Source: Gentiana macrophylla (lineage: Eukaryota; Streptophyta; Magnoliopsida; Gentianales; Gentianaceae). From it: a stretch of DNA of 64,000 bases. The translations under genes were made by a program, and so were the position numbers. Below the pieces are notes generated by a model. It was not told where the DNA came from. It made no database searches and worked only from the letters and a program-made list of their open reading frames with translations. This document shows, one piece after another, positions 34,442-46,721 of this stretch (position 1 is its first letter; every line of letters begins with the position of its first letter). The stretch spans positions 191,589,620 to 191,653,619 of the forward strand of contig CM047805.1 in NCBI GenBank assembly GCA_026214975.1, read 5' to 3'.

Positions 34442-37400
34442 CTACCAAGCAGTAGGAAGTAGTAACGGGACCGAAGAAAGCAATAAGAGCAATAAGAAAA
34501 AACATGGGTGAGTAAGTACTTTTGCATCTGAAGTAGGGGGTGCAGGAGCAGGAGGAGGGACCACACCAGAAGAAGCAGTTTCTTTTGAGCAAGTATATTT
34601 ACAACGACTAGGGCGAACAACCCTGTAAACACCGCTGCTGGTTAGCAAGTAGATGTCTTTATTATTATCCTCTCCAAATGAAAATATGTATTCCAGTGCT
34701 GGAAGTGAACTTCCAGGAACAAATGTGCAACTTATTGGTGAATCGTGAGCACAAGTGAAAGAAATCTCGTTTTGAGTAAAGCCCCCACTGTTCTCGGGGT
34801 TTTCGATACCATACCATAGTGCTCCTGCATATAGATCTGCAAATACATACCTGCAACGTAAAATCAATATAACAACTGCATCTTCACCACAAAAATTTCT
34901 GCAAAAAAAAAAAAAAAAAAAGAAAGACAGAGAGCGAACCCTCCATTTAAGCAAGGATCGGTCATGGATCTGTAGAAATATCCTCCAGTAATTGATGCTG
35001 AACCTTCATTCTTGTTTACAGAAGAGTGGTTGTATCCCATTACTGGGAGAATGGGGTTAATAGAATTTGAAGACGTGTTTCCTCCAGGTGAATTTGGAGG
35101 AACGTAGGGATAAGGCCCCTCACGAGCACGCCACCCGTAGTTTCCATCTTTTGTGATCAAGTCGACTTCTTCATATTCATCCTAGAGGAACGAATAAACA
35201 GAAACAATGATAATTATCGACTTCAGTGATTCACAGGAGGATATATATATGATTTGCACATTGCAACACTACTGCCAGTGCCATGATAGATAATTAATTT
35301 AATTACCTGGCCTACATCTGCGCACATAAAGTATGAGGGCCTAGCCGAATCAAAGCTGCAACGCCAAGGGTTTCTTAAGCCTAAGGCCCATATTTCTGCC
35401 TGCAAGTCTTTATCTTCAGTATATGGATTATCCCTGGGGATGGAATAGTTTCCCCATAGACCGAGCCGAGCGATTTCTGAGGCACCTGTGGTCAATTTTC
35501 AAGATAGGATAATTGGCAGCAATATCAATAAACTTGTTGCACATTTAACTCCCTTTGGGCTCTCTCTTCAAGATGTGTTAACAGTATTTATCAGTGAGAA
35601 ACCAAACCAAACCAAATAATAGAAATATATCGTTCAAATCTCAACGGTACAAGAAATCGAGACATAACCACAGAGTCCAACATTTGCTTACTTGGCATGT
35701 TATCCACGTCAAGCCTCATGATCTTGCCTAAAAGAGACTTTTTGTTTTGAGAAAAATTGTACGGATCACCTTTATTTCCACCGTCTCCCATCATAAAATA
35801 TAAATATCCATCCGCAGGTCCAAAGATGATCTGGCCCGCATGATGAGCTGTGAAAGGCAGCCCCATGGTAAAAATTCTTCTCACTTCAGTTGGTTGAGCA
35901 TTTTTTGCCTAATAATAACACAACAAACATAACAATCTAGTTAATTAGTAATCACCAAAACCAAGTGAAACAGAAAATAAAAATAAAAAAGAAGCTATTT
36001 TTTTCATGTTGTGATGTTTACCAAGGAAGCTTGTGATGAAGTACCGTTAACCGTATACTCTGCTACTACACTTTGAAATTGGCATGGCAAAGAACCTGAA
36101 TCAGTTGGTAAGTTTGCTGGATTACAGTTCACTTCCGAGTTACAGGAACATCTTCCTCCACATTCAGGGACCTTTGTCTTGTCACAGTTGTATGATACAA
36201 AGAAACGACCATTTGTTAAGAAGTCAGGGTGTGTAGCAATACCCATCATTCCAAATTCAGTATCGAGTGTAACTTGATCACTCAAATCTAGGAAAGGATT
36301 GGATTTATCGACCCCAAGAACTCCGCCTGATTCTTGAGCTGGAATGGTTGCAAGCCAGATTACCCCTGGCTGATTAGAGAAGAAAGCACGATTGGAGCCA
36401 TCTGGATGGGGAACCATGTTAAGGTAAGAATCGTTTCCAATTTTCTCCAGGCACATGCCACTTGGAGGAGGGCTTTGAGTTCCAGTACGGTTCAAAGTCA
36501 CAGGCCCTCCATCAAAACACACAGAATCATCACCAGAAGCTGCACCAAAAGCATTGCAAAAATCTGTTTCTGACTGCCAAACATCAGCCAACTTGGTAGC
36601 ATTACTATTTGCTCGAGTTCCAAGGCCTTGTGATGGAGGATTGAAGGGTGAAGTGCTCATGGATACAGTTTGACAAGCTCCCCATACTTGTGAACAAAAG
36701 CTATTAACAGCTTGGTTGCTTTTAGTGGAGTTTGTTGCAACTGTAGAGTTGCAAAGAGCAGGAGATTCTCGAGGAGGACTGGAACCAATCCTATACAGCT
36801 CAGCTGAAAAAGGATCACATTTCTGGAAACGGAGATGATATAACAAATTTAGCGCCATACTCAATCAAGTAATATTCATCTGAAATTTAAAACGAAACAC
36901 TTCCATGAATACATATTCTAACTGATTAAGCTAATCACGTTTTTGAAGCTTTCATACCAGATCTAGCAAGGCACAGTAAGTCTTGTTTATTTTTTTGACT
37001 CTAAATATGCCTACTTTAAGCTCTTCATAAACTTTACATCATATCTTATCAGCAAGAAATTAGTTTCTGCACAAGGTAAGAATACAGATATTCTCTTCAT
37101 TCTCCACATTGTAATTGACACTGTAGAGCTTTTCAAACAATAACATAGAAATATTGCATCTGGAAATATCAAAACTGTCAGGGACTTCAGGTTACATATT
37201 CATATTGACTAAGACGAATCCATAAGGAGAAACAGCCAAAATGAGAAAGATCAAAGAAATAAGAAATCAAACCCAAGGAATATAATCTTAAGAAGAAAAA
37301 AATGCGGATTTTATTTTTACTTACAGCGCATAGTATGGATTTGACAATGGAAGCACAAATGGGGTCAGATATATTAATAGCTTTGAATTGATTCTGAAGC

Positions 37401-37682
37401 TGCAACTGATCATTGGAATTACAGCATGAAGTTCCATTATAAGGGCAGAATGGCAAAGAAACATTCTGAGGTTGGGGTGCTCCTGTTTAAAGCAAAAATA
37501 AAATCAGCCCCAAAAAAGGCACAAAAACAAAAAGCTAAGAAATCATAAACTAATCATTGTGAAAAAACATTAAAATCACTAAAGAACATACTTGAATCTG
37601 TACATAAAGGAAGTGAGAGAGAAAGATTCAACAGCTGCAGCAAGCTCAAAAGGAGGAGAAAACTCAAGTGGGTTCCTCCCAT
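34442..37682 (-). CDS. HIPL1: HIPL1-like protein (Hedgehog-interacting-like; GSDH fold), GPI-anchored
   Basis: Seven exons with GT-AG introns join in frame: 37592-37682, 37325-37482, 36022-36822, 35692-35908, 35307-35485, 34940-35181, 34442-34850. They total 2097 nt, 698 residues, close to the ~695 of Arabidopsis HIPL1. Exon 1 encodes a signal peptide (MGGTHLSFLLLLSLLQLL). A Cys-rich extracellular part follows (LPFCPYNGTSCCNSND, CSQVWGACQTV). Then comes a glucose/sorbosone dehydrogenase-type beta-propeller (YLNMVPHPDGSNRAFFSNQP, MGIATHPDF, YFMMGDGGNKGDP, WALGLRNPWRCSFD, PVMGYNH). The C-terminus is a Pro-rich spacer and a hydrophobic tail (FFLLLLLLSSVPLLLP), typical of GPI anchoring. It should sit on the outer face of the plasma membrane; its substrate is not established. 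I see no stop or frameshift. Confidence 0.93.
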
Positions 37683-38267
37683 GTGCCCCCCTCCCAAAAA
37701 AAAGTCGGATACTTTGAAGTTTGAACTTTGTCAACTGTACAAAACTGTTTTGCCTTTCATGACTTTGCTATCAATCAAGTGGGGTCGAGACAAATCAGCA
37801 TCATTGACTGACTAATCTATTTCTCTCAAGAAAAACAGACAGTAATGTTTTTTTTCTAAAAAATCTTGCAGCAAGCTAGCACAAATATTCTATCTTTGAT
37901 GAACTTGCTGGCTTATTTTTAGTTGGCAGTTAATGTATTAGCCATATCAAGTTCCAGAAAGAAAAGGGCCTCCCTGTAGGCTGTATATTAGCACTTCATA
38001 AAAAAGAGAAAAAAAAGAAAAGGGTCTCTCTCTAACTGTCTTTTTCTGGCTGACAAACACGAGATCAGTTTGACAATTTTTTTGACAATTATCCATTGAA
38101 AAGAAGGTTCCTTACAAATGTTGAGATTTAGCAGAAAATTATTAATTAATAACTCAAAACTTGAACCGAGTCGAGCCAACCCCGTCGGACGGACATAAGT
38201 CACAAGTAAAATTGCAGAGTATGTTGGACCTAGGAGTTCGATTGTCTTGATCGACTCCTCTTAGCCA

Positions 38268-38305
<38 letters not shown>

Positions 38306-41003
38306 TACATGCATTATCTTGCAATTTAACTCTAGGCGCAAAACAATCAGGGTCCTTTGGCGTTAGGCGGGCTCATCAGTTTTTTTAGACACCGTTATTG
38401 ACGTCACAATCAGTATGTTTTTGGATCATGCGGTGAGATTAGAAACATAGAAATGAATTTATACACAAAACTCGATTCTAGAGAGGTTGAAAGCAAATCT
38501 TGATTTCTGTAATATTTCTAAATATGTTGTCATTAATAGTATCCAATTTTTTCACCCCTAAAATCAAGTCTCTAAATTTCAAATGGAAGATGATGCATAC
38601 ACACAAAATAGCGCCGATGTTTAACACGGAATATGATCTTAGCCATACAGAAAAAAACCTAAAACAGAAAAAACACACCCCTTTGGATCACTTTTTCTGT
38701 GCATATTTTTTGCAGAAATTATGTGCCTAAAATTTCAAATTTTGTCAATGTAGTGCCCACTCCCTTATTACCATTCAATTGGCTAAATTCAAGCCCACCT
38801 CCTTGTCAGCATTTTCAACTTATAGTAAGGGACACATTGATGCTATTGTGCGTTGCAGTGGAACAGAAGAATGGCGTTTCACTACCTTTTTATGGCAATC
38901 TAGGAACGGAGGAGAGAGAATCCTGGTGGAGTTTGCTTGGATCCAGGTGTAACAAATATTACGCTTGGCGGAATCTTTTTCAAAACATGTTGTATATCAC
39001 CTATCGATCTCCCGATCATCTAACGGTAAATGACATTTTCCAATACTAAAGCCCAAAAAACTAATTAATGTTGGGTTTGTGCAGCCCAAATTTGTGGAGA
39101 CTGGGTTTCTCTACTGCCCGATGGGCGACGTGCATCATTCGCCTTGATAAGAAATTACCAATGAGTAAGGGGTTTTTTTCTTTTTTTCTTCATTCTTAAA
39201 GTCTCAGATTGAATCACTCATCCATTAATTCGGAAATGGAGTGGGATCGTGTCTTACAGATCCCGACTTTACTAAGATGCTTGACTAAGAAATTTTTCAA
39301 CATGACACCTCAGAGGAGTTAGGTTATTCTGTAATAATTATTACTAAGCCTTAATCTGAATGAAAAGATGTCATTTATTAATATCGGATAGCTGAGAATA
39401 TTTTTTTGTAATTTTTCTTTATGTCATATCTAATTTATATCGGACATCTAAATTTCTGATATTTGTCTAATGGTATATTCTCTGTGTTTTTTCCGAAAAA
39501 ATTGTTTATTCTATGTGAAAATAAAAGGTATACTTGTTGGCCAATCAGGACATAAAAATTAAATAGAAATACTAGTAAATAGAAAGAGTAAAACGTTGTA
39601 ACTACTAGGGGCTAACCAGGGTTTCAATGGGAGACTCCAGGTTGAGCTCCCCATAAAAGCCCCGATTGCTCTGTAAATTTCTACTTCTGCTGTGTGCTGA
39701 TCTCATCTTGTTCTTTTGTCTGAGCTGTAGTTTGTTCCTTGTTTGAGCTGTTGTACATATGGGTAAGCTGCTTTAGAGTTCCCTTATTTCTCATTATTTC
39801 ACTTTTAATTTGTCTTGACAACACTGTTGAATGGCACACCTCTTACTCTGTTTTGATTTTTAGTCTGGGTTTCTATTGTTTAGTTGTTAATGCTGCAAGT
39901 CTGAAACTGCGAAATTCGCGTATGATTTTTATGAACATGACTCATAGTTTTCATTGTTCGATTCCTCTTGCTGGAATTCCCATCATATTGCTAATATTGT
40001 GTTATTTGTTTTTCTTATATTACTACTTCTTATTTTGTTCTGTGTGGTTGCCTTTTTGGAAGAAGCCTTTTTTTTTTAAGCTTTTCCTGAGTTCAGCTTC
40101 ACCATTGCCTTTGCATTTCAATATCTACTATTTAAAGATTAGCTGAGTCTAGGTTTTTTCTTTTGCTATTATGTACACTTGCTGTAAAATTTTCAAAGCA
40201 GGTATGGAAGTATATTCATTATGATTCCCATTTCTCTACTAAGTAGTAGCTCAAAATTATAAATAAAAAAAAAGTTCAAATGAAATTTTTATATCAAGTA
40301 AGCATGTCACTTGATAAGATGGTGGCATGATAGCGTTTTTGTTCATTTGCTCCTCACGCTTTCTTTGGCCCGGACAAATATCTTGCAATGTTGTTTGTCT
40401 TAATTTATACACCTTGGATTCATTACTTTTTGGCCCGTCGCAATTTGTTTTGCATGAGACACCTCCATGGGGACTTAACTTAAACCTTTTTGAAATGGAA
40501 AGTCATGCTTACAATTGCGTTTTTCTGAGTCTATATATGATTTTCATGTTTTCCTGTAAAAACTGGATATGTGCTAGAAAGTCCATGGTTACTAAACCTT
40601 GATAAAAAAAAATTCCAGAGCACTTTGGGCCTTTGTTTGGCTTGGCCAACTCCTCGCTACTGGACTGTTGATCTTCTATCCCATTGTATAGTTTTCACCA
40701 TTCCTTATGGAACAGTATTCTGTGTCCCCGATACATATGCAGCTTTTGTATTGGAAAGGTCACTTTTATTGGCCACACAATTTCCATGCCTTTGTTCTGA
40801 CACCGGGAGATGGGAGGAAAAAAAGGCAAGAGGATCTGCTAATATTGTAAGAACATACCGCTCTGTTACGGATTTCTTTTGACCTCTTAGCATATGTCAC
40901 TGGTTTGGGACATCTTTTGTGAACTTTAGTGTATAGCCGCCTAGTTATCCTGTTAGCTGAACTGACAAAAAATGTTATTACCTAGCTGTCTCGTGTAAAG
41001 CAG
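37683..41003. other. Intergenic / unassigned region
   Basis: 37683-38000 should contain the HIPL promoter. A ~30-bp poly-A at 38271-38300 follows a small hairpin-like segment (aggagttcgat ... atcgactcct), possibly a retroposon tail. Frames at 38699-39049, 39739-40146 and 40571-40882 match nothing I recognise. The missing 5' exons of the UTP5-like gene could not be found here. Confidence 0.4.
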
Positions 41004-41165
41004 ATCATGAAGATGTTGTGGACAATACGCAAGTTGATTACGACCCAAATGAGTTAACAATGGGAGAAACTCGATTTGGTTGATAGCAATACAGCTAAAC
41101 CTCGTGAGAATAAAATCTCCTCTTGATACAAGACCTCCAAGTGCCTCTCAATTCATGTTCTGCTT

Positions 41166-41756
41166 TAGTCTTTGTTAAACGAAACAGAAAGCGGCCGTGA
41201 AATGCTCTCTCGTGTTTCTGCTCGTTAGCGTTCGTGATTGTTTGTTCATTTAATTTTAACGAGCCGAGCTCGAACATGATTGTAGGCTCGTTTGCTTAAC
41301 GAGCCGAGCTCGAGCAGTTCGCGAACGTTCGCTTATGTTCGCGAACGCGCTTATATAATGTTCGCGAACACGCTTATATAAATACATCAATTTACTGAAC
41401 TTGACACAAAAGAGATAATTCATTCATCTAATAGATATTATAGATTTGATTTATATAATATTTAGATATTTTTATAGTAATTTTAGTTGTGAATATATGT
41501 AATTTTAATGTCTTACATTTCGTGACTTCATGTTTTATATTTTAACGAACCGAACTCGAAAGTTTAATTCGAGCCAAAGTCGAGCCGAAAGGAAAAAAAT
41601 ATGTCTAACGAGCTCGAACATTTCATCTTTTAAATGAGCCGAGCTCGAACATAATTTTTTGTTCGTTTATCAAATGAACGAGCTCGAACGAGCTCATGAG
41701 CTAAACGAGCTCGAGTTCGAACCACCAATACTCGGCTCGGCTCGTTAACAGCTCTA
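41166..41756. mobile_element. hAT-type MITE inserted in the UTP5 exon
   Basis: Dense GAGCTCGAAC/GAGCCGAGCTCG words mark it (41250-41350 and 41520-41745). The right end on the minus strand begins TAGAGCTGTTAACGAGCCG and the left end TAGTCTTTGTTAAACGA. Flanking 8-mers TTCTGCTT (41158) and TGCAGCTT (41757) agree at 6 of 8. Removing it with one flank restores a continuous reading ...HVLL/KQALQ... across the junction, so it lies in coding sequence. Confidence 0.75.
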
Positions 41757-42378
41757 TGCAGCTTAAGCAAGCATTACAGGCTGATGACAGGACACTTCTT
41801 GTGGACTGCTTGTATAGACAAGATGAGAAGGTCGTTAGTAGTCTGGTGCTATTATCAATTACATTTTTATTTTTTTTTTGGTTGGGAAAAATTATTTTAT
41901 GTAGAAACTCATGTTTTCCTCTTATTTTCTAATAGAATGTTTGTCCATTCATCCCACAGGTCATTACAAATTCTGTATCTCAATTGAATCCGTCCGATGT
42001 TGTTAAGCTTTTGCAGGCTCTTGTGCCTATTGTTGAGACAAGGTAAAAACTGCTTTGGCACTGAATTACTTTTTGACTCTGCCACATCTTCTTAATTCTG
42101 TCTTTCAAAATTTTGCTCATCTTGAATGTAATCATTTATTTATGTTCAGTTATTGCACTTTTTTTTGGAATATGTTTTATACATGTTATTTTTCATTTGC
42201 TTTTGGTGTGCCCCATTCAAAACTTGAAAGAATTGGATCATGGGCTTTCTCAGTTGAGCTTCTCTTTTCTTCCTTAGAGATCAACTGCGGTTAAGAATGG
42301 TGAAAAGTTATTGAAGCCAACCACCCTTTCTATTTGACTGTTTCCTTGTATATTTACATGCTGTTTTTATTTATTTTT

Positions 42379-42416
42379 TGGGGAGGGGGAGGGGGAGGGG
42401 GTAGGGGTGGGGGGAA
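42379..42416 (+). repeat. G-tract, G-quadruplex candidate
   Basis: Repeats of GGGGGA/GGGGGT form at least five G-runs of four or more in 38 bp, within an intron of the UTP5-like gene and on its sense strand. Confidence 0.85.
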
Positions 42417-43248
42417 ACTGCAGACTTCAAATTGTTTTTTTTTATAACCATTAAGGATTTAAAATCGTTTGTGGAAGAAGAACAAGTGGTTTTTATGAAA
42501 AAAGACGTTAGGGGGACTTGCATTACGCAGATAATTTGACAGTTAAATCGTATGTCAGAGGAGCTGTGCTGGCATATTCTATTCCATGGCTAAGAACTTT
42601 ACTTCTCCAACATGCTAGTGGAATAATTTCACAAGAATCCTCTTTGCTTGCCTTAAGCACACTATATCAGGTCAGTGTTGAATACCTAATGCCTACCCTC
42701 CATTTTTTTTTTCTTGATCTCTGAAGACAAGTATTTTCTGAATTACTCGATGTTCATCCTTCATATCTTATCTTGCATCCCAATGCAACTTGGATAGAGA
42801 CATAGCCTTGATGGATAATCGTTCATGACTTTTATATCCAACACTAATTTTCGCTTAGATGGATTTGATTAATATCTTCTAAAGCAGCTTTCTGTATCTG
42901 TTATCTGTGTTTAGCGTATAGAATCTAGAGTTTCAACTTTCAGCCAAGCTCTTCACCTGTCAAGCAGCTTAGACTTGTTATATGCATTGGTAAGTTGTGC
43001 GAGCTCTTGTTTCGAATATTTTTACATGCCATTGAAATGACATTGGCTTAACAAACTTTTTTGGTTTGTTACTGCTGCTCATCATCAGAGGGCTGATGAT
43101 GATGAGGGCAAAAACGAGAGCATAATACCTGCAATTTATGAAGATAAGGATGAAAATGATGAAGATGGAGATGCCATGGAAACGGAGAGTGAGGAAGATG
43201 ATGAACCAGCAAGTCCTCATAGTTTTATTAGTTCTGAAGGCATGGAAT

Positions 43249-43278
43249 ATATATTATTATTATTATTATTATTATTAT
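43249..43278. repeat. (ATT)n microsatellite at the copia insertion
   Basis: A TTA/ATT run abuts the left end of the copia element. A similar run (51452-51475) abuts its right end, so the element landed inside an ATT repeat. Confidence 0.85.
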
Positions 43279-43891
43279 TGTTAAAACACGTATTTGAAGT
43301 TCATAGTTTAAGAAAGAGAAAACAGAAGCAATGCAAACGTAAAGTATGGTGAAAATTGATAAAACACAGAAACAAAGAGAACACAGTGATTTAACATGGT
43401 TTCCGGCGTTGTGCCGACTACTCCACAGACAGAAAAGGAGATATATTATTATGCACAGAATTACAAGGTTTTCACAAGTGTGTGAACAACACTCTTGAAA
43501 GACACTCTTGCATTGATTACAACATTGGTATTTATGGACACATTTCCAAAACCCTAACTGCCAAAGATCTTTGTCGGAATTGTCATAAATACTCCAAATG
43601 TGGACCCCAGCTTTAGCTGTTATCCAACAGATGAAACTCGGCTCAACACTGACTTTCCCAGACTTGTAACCAACTGCTCGGATGTAGAACTCATTTATAC
43701 TCAAGAAAACTTAGCGAGACAGAATCGATCGCCGACTTAAGTAAGAAACTCAATTGCACTTCATCAAACTGACTTTCATAGAACTGAATATACTTAATCG
43801 AATCGACCATCATAATCGCCCGATTTTCCATTAGTTCCACCAGATTATTCATTAGTTTGTAGATCAAGTCACTAAAATCGACAAATCTCCA
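43279..43891 (-). mobile_element. Copia 3' LTR (613 bp)
   Basis: It starts (minus) TGTCGATTTTAG after the purine tract and ends ACGTGTTTTAACA. Its part at 43545-43891 matches the other LTR at 51128-51450. Confidence 0.8.
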
Positions 43892-44044
43892 CCTTGATTT
43901 GAACTCTCATTCACAGTCAATCAGATTGCATAATCAGATGTACTTGTACCATATTCATTCGTCAATGCCAGGATGTACAGTACCAGGCTTTTCCTCATAA
44001 TCCACTTAGTCGATCTGCCCTCAACTGAGTATCCAGTTTTCAGT

Positions 44045-46720
44045 TTACAAGCTTTGAATATTCAACAAGTCCATACACAATTGAAACTTGCTCTGCTGTA
44101 CTGGTTTAGTGAACATATCAGCAGGATTATCTTTGGTGATGATCTTCTTCACTACAACCCTCTTCTCATTTCTCAGAAAATGATACCTCACATCAATATG
44201 TTTGGTTCTCTCATGATGAACCTGATCCTTAGCTAGACAAATTGCACTCAAACTGTCACAATAAATCTCAGCTTGATCTTGATGTAGCCTCAAATCACTG
44301 ACTAGTCCCTTCAACCATATACCCTCCTTGGCTGCTTCAGTAAGAGCCATAAACTCAGCTTCAGTAGTTGATAAAGCCACTGTTTCCTGAAGAGTTGCTT
44401 TCCAGCTGACAACTGAATTCCTCAATGTGAAAACATAACCAGTCATAGATTTTCTACTATCCACATCACCGAGATAGTCAAGATCACAAGATCCCCGTGA
44501 TCGCTTTGAGTATCACCTCCATAAATGAGACCAACATCAGCTGTACATCTAAGGTACCTGAACATTCTTTCCAATGTTCCTTTCTAGGTTGAGCCATAAA
44601 CTTGCTGACAACACTGACTGCCTGAGCCAGATTAGGTCTAGTGCACACAATGGCATACATCAGACTGCCAATTGCACTAGCATAGAGAACTCTTGACATG
44701 TATTCCTTCTCTCACGATCGTGTGAAACAAAAGCGACAAATGAACATTTGATGCCATAGAGTATCTATTGGCTTAGCGGTGACATGCCAAACTTTGACAA
44801 AATCTTTCAGATATAGCCCCTTTGAGATAAAAACAGTTTCTTCTGACTTCTATCTCTCCAGATCTTCATCCCTAAAATTTTCTTGGCTGCACCCAAATCT
44901 TTCATTTCAAACCCAGCACTGAGAAGGTCTTTCAGATACTGAACATCATACTTCTACTTTGCAGCTATCAGCATGTCATCCACATATAACACAAGATAGA
45001 TGTATGATCCATCTTTTAACTGACTGTTGTAAACACAGCATTCATAAAGACTTCTGATATAACCCAACTGGATCATATAACTGTCAAACCTTTTATACCA
45101 CTGTCTATTAGCATGTTTCAGTCCATACAAGCACTTCTTCAACTTACACATAAAATCTTCTTTACCAGGAAATTGGAAACCATCTGGCTGAGTCATGTAT
45201 ATCTCTTTATCTACCTCACCATGTAGAAAAACTATCTTCACAACTAACTGTTCAAGTTCTAAGTCCTGATGTGCCACCATTTCTAGTAACACTCTGATTG
45301 AAGTATGTCTGACTACTGGTGAGAATATCTCATCAAAGTCCACCCCTTCTTTCTGACTGAACCCTCTTGCAGCCAAACGTGCCTTATACTTAACTCCTTC
45401 TGGCTCAGTTAACCCCTCTTTTTTCTTGAAGATCCATTTGCATATAACAACTCTCCTATCAGCTAGATGTTTAACAAGATCCTAAGTCTGATTCTTCAGT
45501 AATGACTCCATTTCATCTCGCATGGCAGCAAGCCATTGAGATGCTTCAGAACATGTCACTGATTCCCTAAAAGTAGAAGGTTCAAAACCATCCACTTCTT
45601 CTGCAATTTGAAGTGCGTATCCAACCATATCATCAAACCCATACCTCTTGGGAGGTACCCCAACATTGGATCTTCTAGCTCTGCTGATAGCTATACTCTG
45701 CTGACCCACGTTCTCAGTTTGAAGCTCAACTAACTGGCTTGGATTCAGTAACTAGATCATATGAAAACTGACTTGGATCAGTTGATTGTTGCATTCCAAC
45801 TGACTCACCAAGCTCCACCTATCGCCGGTTTTCGGCCAAAGATCTGGTTTTGATTTGATTATCCTCCCCACTGATGAACCGAGTATAGAATTTTCATCGA
45901 AAACTATATCTCCGCTGAGAATTACTCTATTTTCTGCTGATGACCAAATTCTATAACCCTTAACTCCATCACCATACCCCACAAACACTCCTTTCTTGGC
46001 CCTTGGTTCCAGTTTCCCTTCACTGACATGATAGTAAACTGTGCTTTCAAATACCCTTAGAACTGAGTAGTCAGCAGGCTTGCCTGACCACATCTCAATT
46101 GGTGTTTTAAGACTGATCCCTGTGTGAGGACTTCTATTGATTAAGTAGCAAGTTGTGGTTACAGCCTCTGCCCAAAATATCTTTGACAAACCAGTATGAG
46201 AAAGCATACATCTTACTCTCTCCAGAAGAGCTTGATTTATTCTTTCAGCTACACCATTTTGCTGAGGAGTATTCCTAACTGTATGATGTCTGGAAATACC
46301 CTCAGTTTTGCACAATGTATCAAACTAAGTCCAGCAGAATTCCAGACCATTATCTGTACGAAGCCTCTTGATCTTCTTCCCCAACTGATTTTCAACTAGA
46401 GCCTTCCATTGCATGAAGCTCTTGAATGCCTCACTTTTGTGTTTCATTATCACCACTCAAGTCATTCTTGAATAGTCATCAATAAATTACACAAAATATA
46501 TGTGACCACCCAATGAATCCAACTTTGATGGCCCCCAACAATCAGAATGAATGTAATCAAGTGATGACTTTGTTTTGTGTACCCCTTTTAAGAACTTGCT
46601 CCTATGAAGCTTTCCAAACACACAATGCTCACAAAAGTCTAGATTATTGATCTTACATCCCTTAAAAAGATCTTTCTGAGAAAGAACCTACATCCTTTTT
46701 TCACCCATGTGACCAAGTTT
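44045..46720 (-). pseudogene. pol: Copia pol: integrase, reverse transcriptase, RNase H, broken
   Basis: On the minus strand from 46720: LGHMGEK and an HHCC zinc finger (CEHCVFGKLHR, about 46600-46640). The integrase core is split by a stop near 46326 (RLRTDNGLEF, then HHTVRNTPQQNGVAERIN at about 46240-46300) and ends with FVGYGDGVKGYRIW. The linker (SEASQWLAAMRDEMESLLKN) follows at 45482-45570. Reverse transcriptase spans 44954-45376, with KCLYGLKHANRQWYKRFD and the catalytic YVDDMLIA; the usual 'DVKTAFLHG' is altered to VKIVFLHG. RNase H spans 44045-44464 ([43 protein letters not shown]). Stops and shifts near 44470, 44700, 45480 and 45750 kill it. Confidence 0.88.
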
Positions 46721-46721
46721 C

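Larger units (their letters stand above)
41004..43255 (+). pseudogene. UTP5: WDR43/UTP5-like gene, 3' part with Utp12 domain, disrupted
   Basis: Exons with good splice sites: 41004-41165 (HEDVVDNTQVDYDPNELTMGE), 41765-41830 (KQALQADDRTLLVDCLYRQ), 41960-42042 (VITNSVSQLNPSDVVKLLQA), 42559-42670 (RGAVLAYSIPWLRTLLLQHA), 42915-42989 (RIESRVSTFSQALHLSSSLD) and 43089 onward (acidic IYEDKDENDEDGDAMETESE). They make up the Utp12 domain and acidic tail of a plant UTP5 protein, a WD40 subunit of the nucleolar complex that starts pre-rRNA transcription and processing. Expected WD40 exons are absent upstream. The first exon has frame errors (after TMGE and before IHVLL), a hAT element splits it, and a copia element follows the acidic exon. 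The later exons are intact, so loss may be recent; a functional copy elsewhere is likely. Confidence 0.8.

Noticed and set aside
38163..38300. SINE with poly-A tail
   Set aside because: A poly-A and a small hairpin are present, but no A/B boxes or target duplication could be seen.
38699..40882. Open frames as the missing WD40 exons of UTP5
   Set aside because: None shows WD repeats or matches the expected order of the protein.
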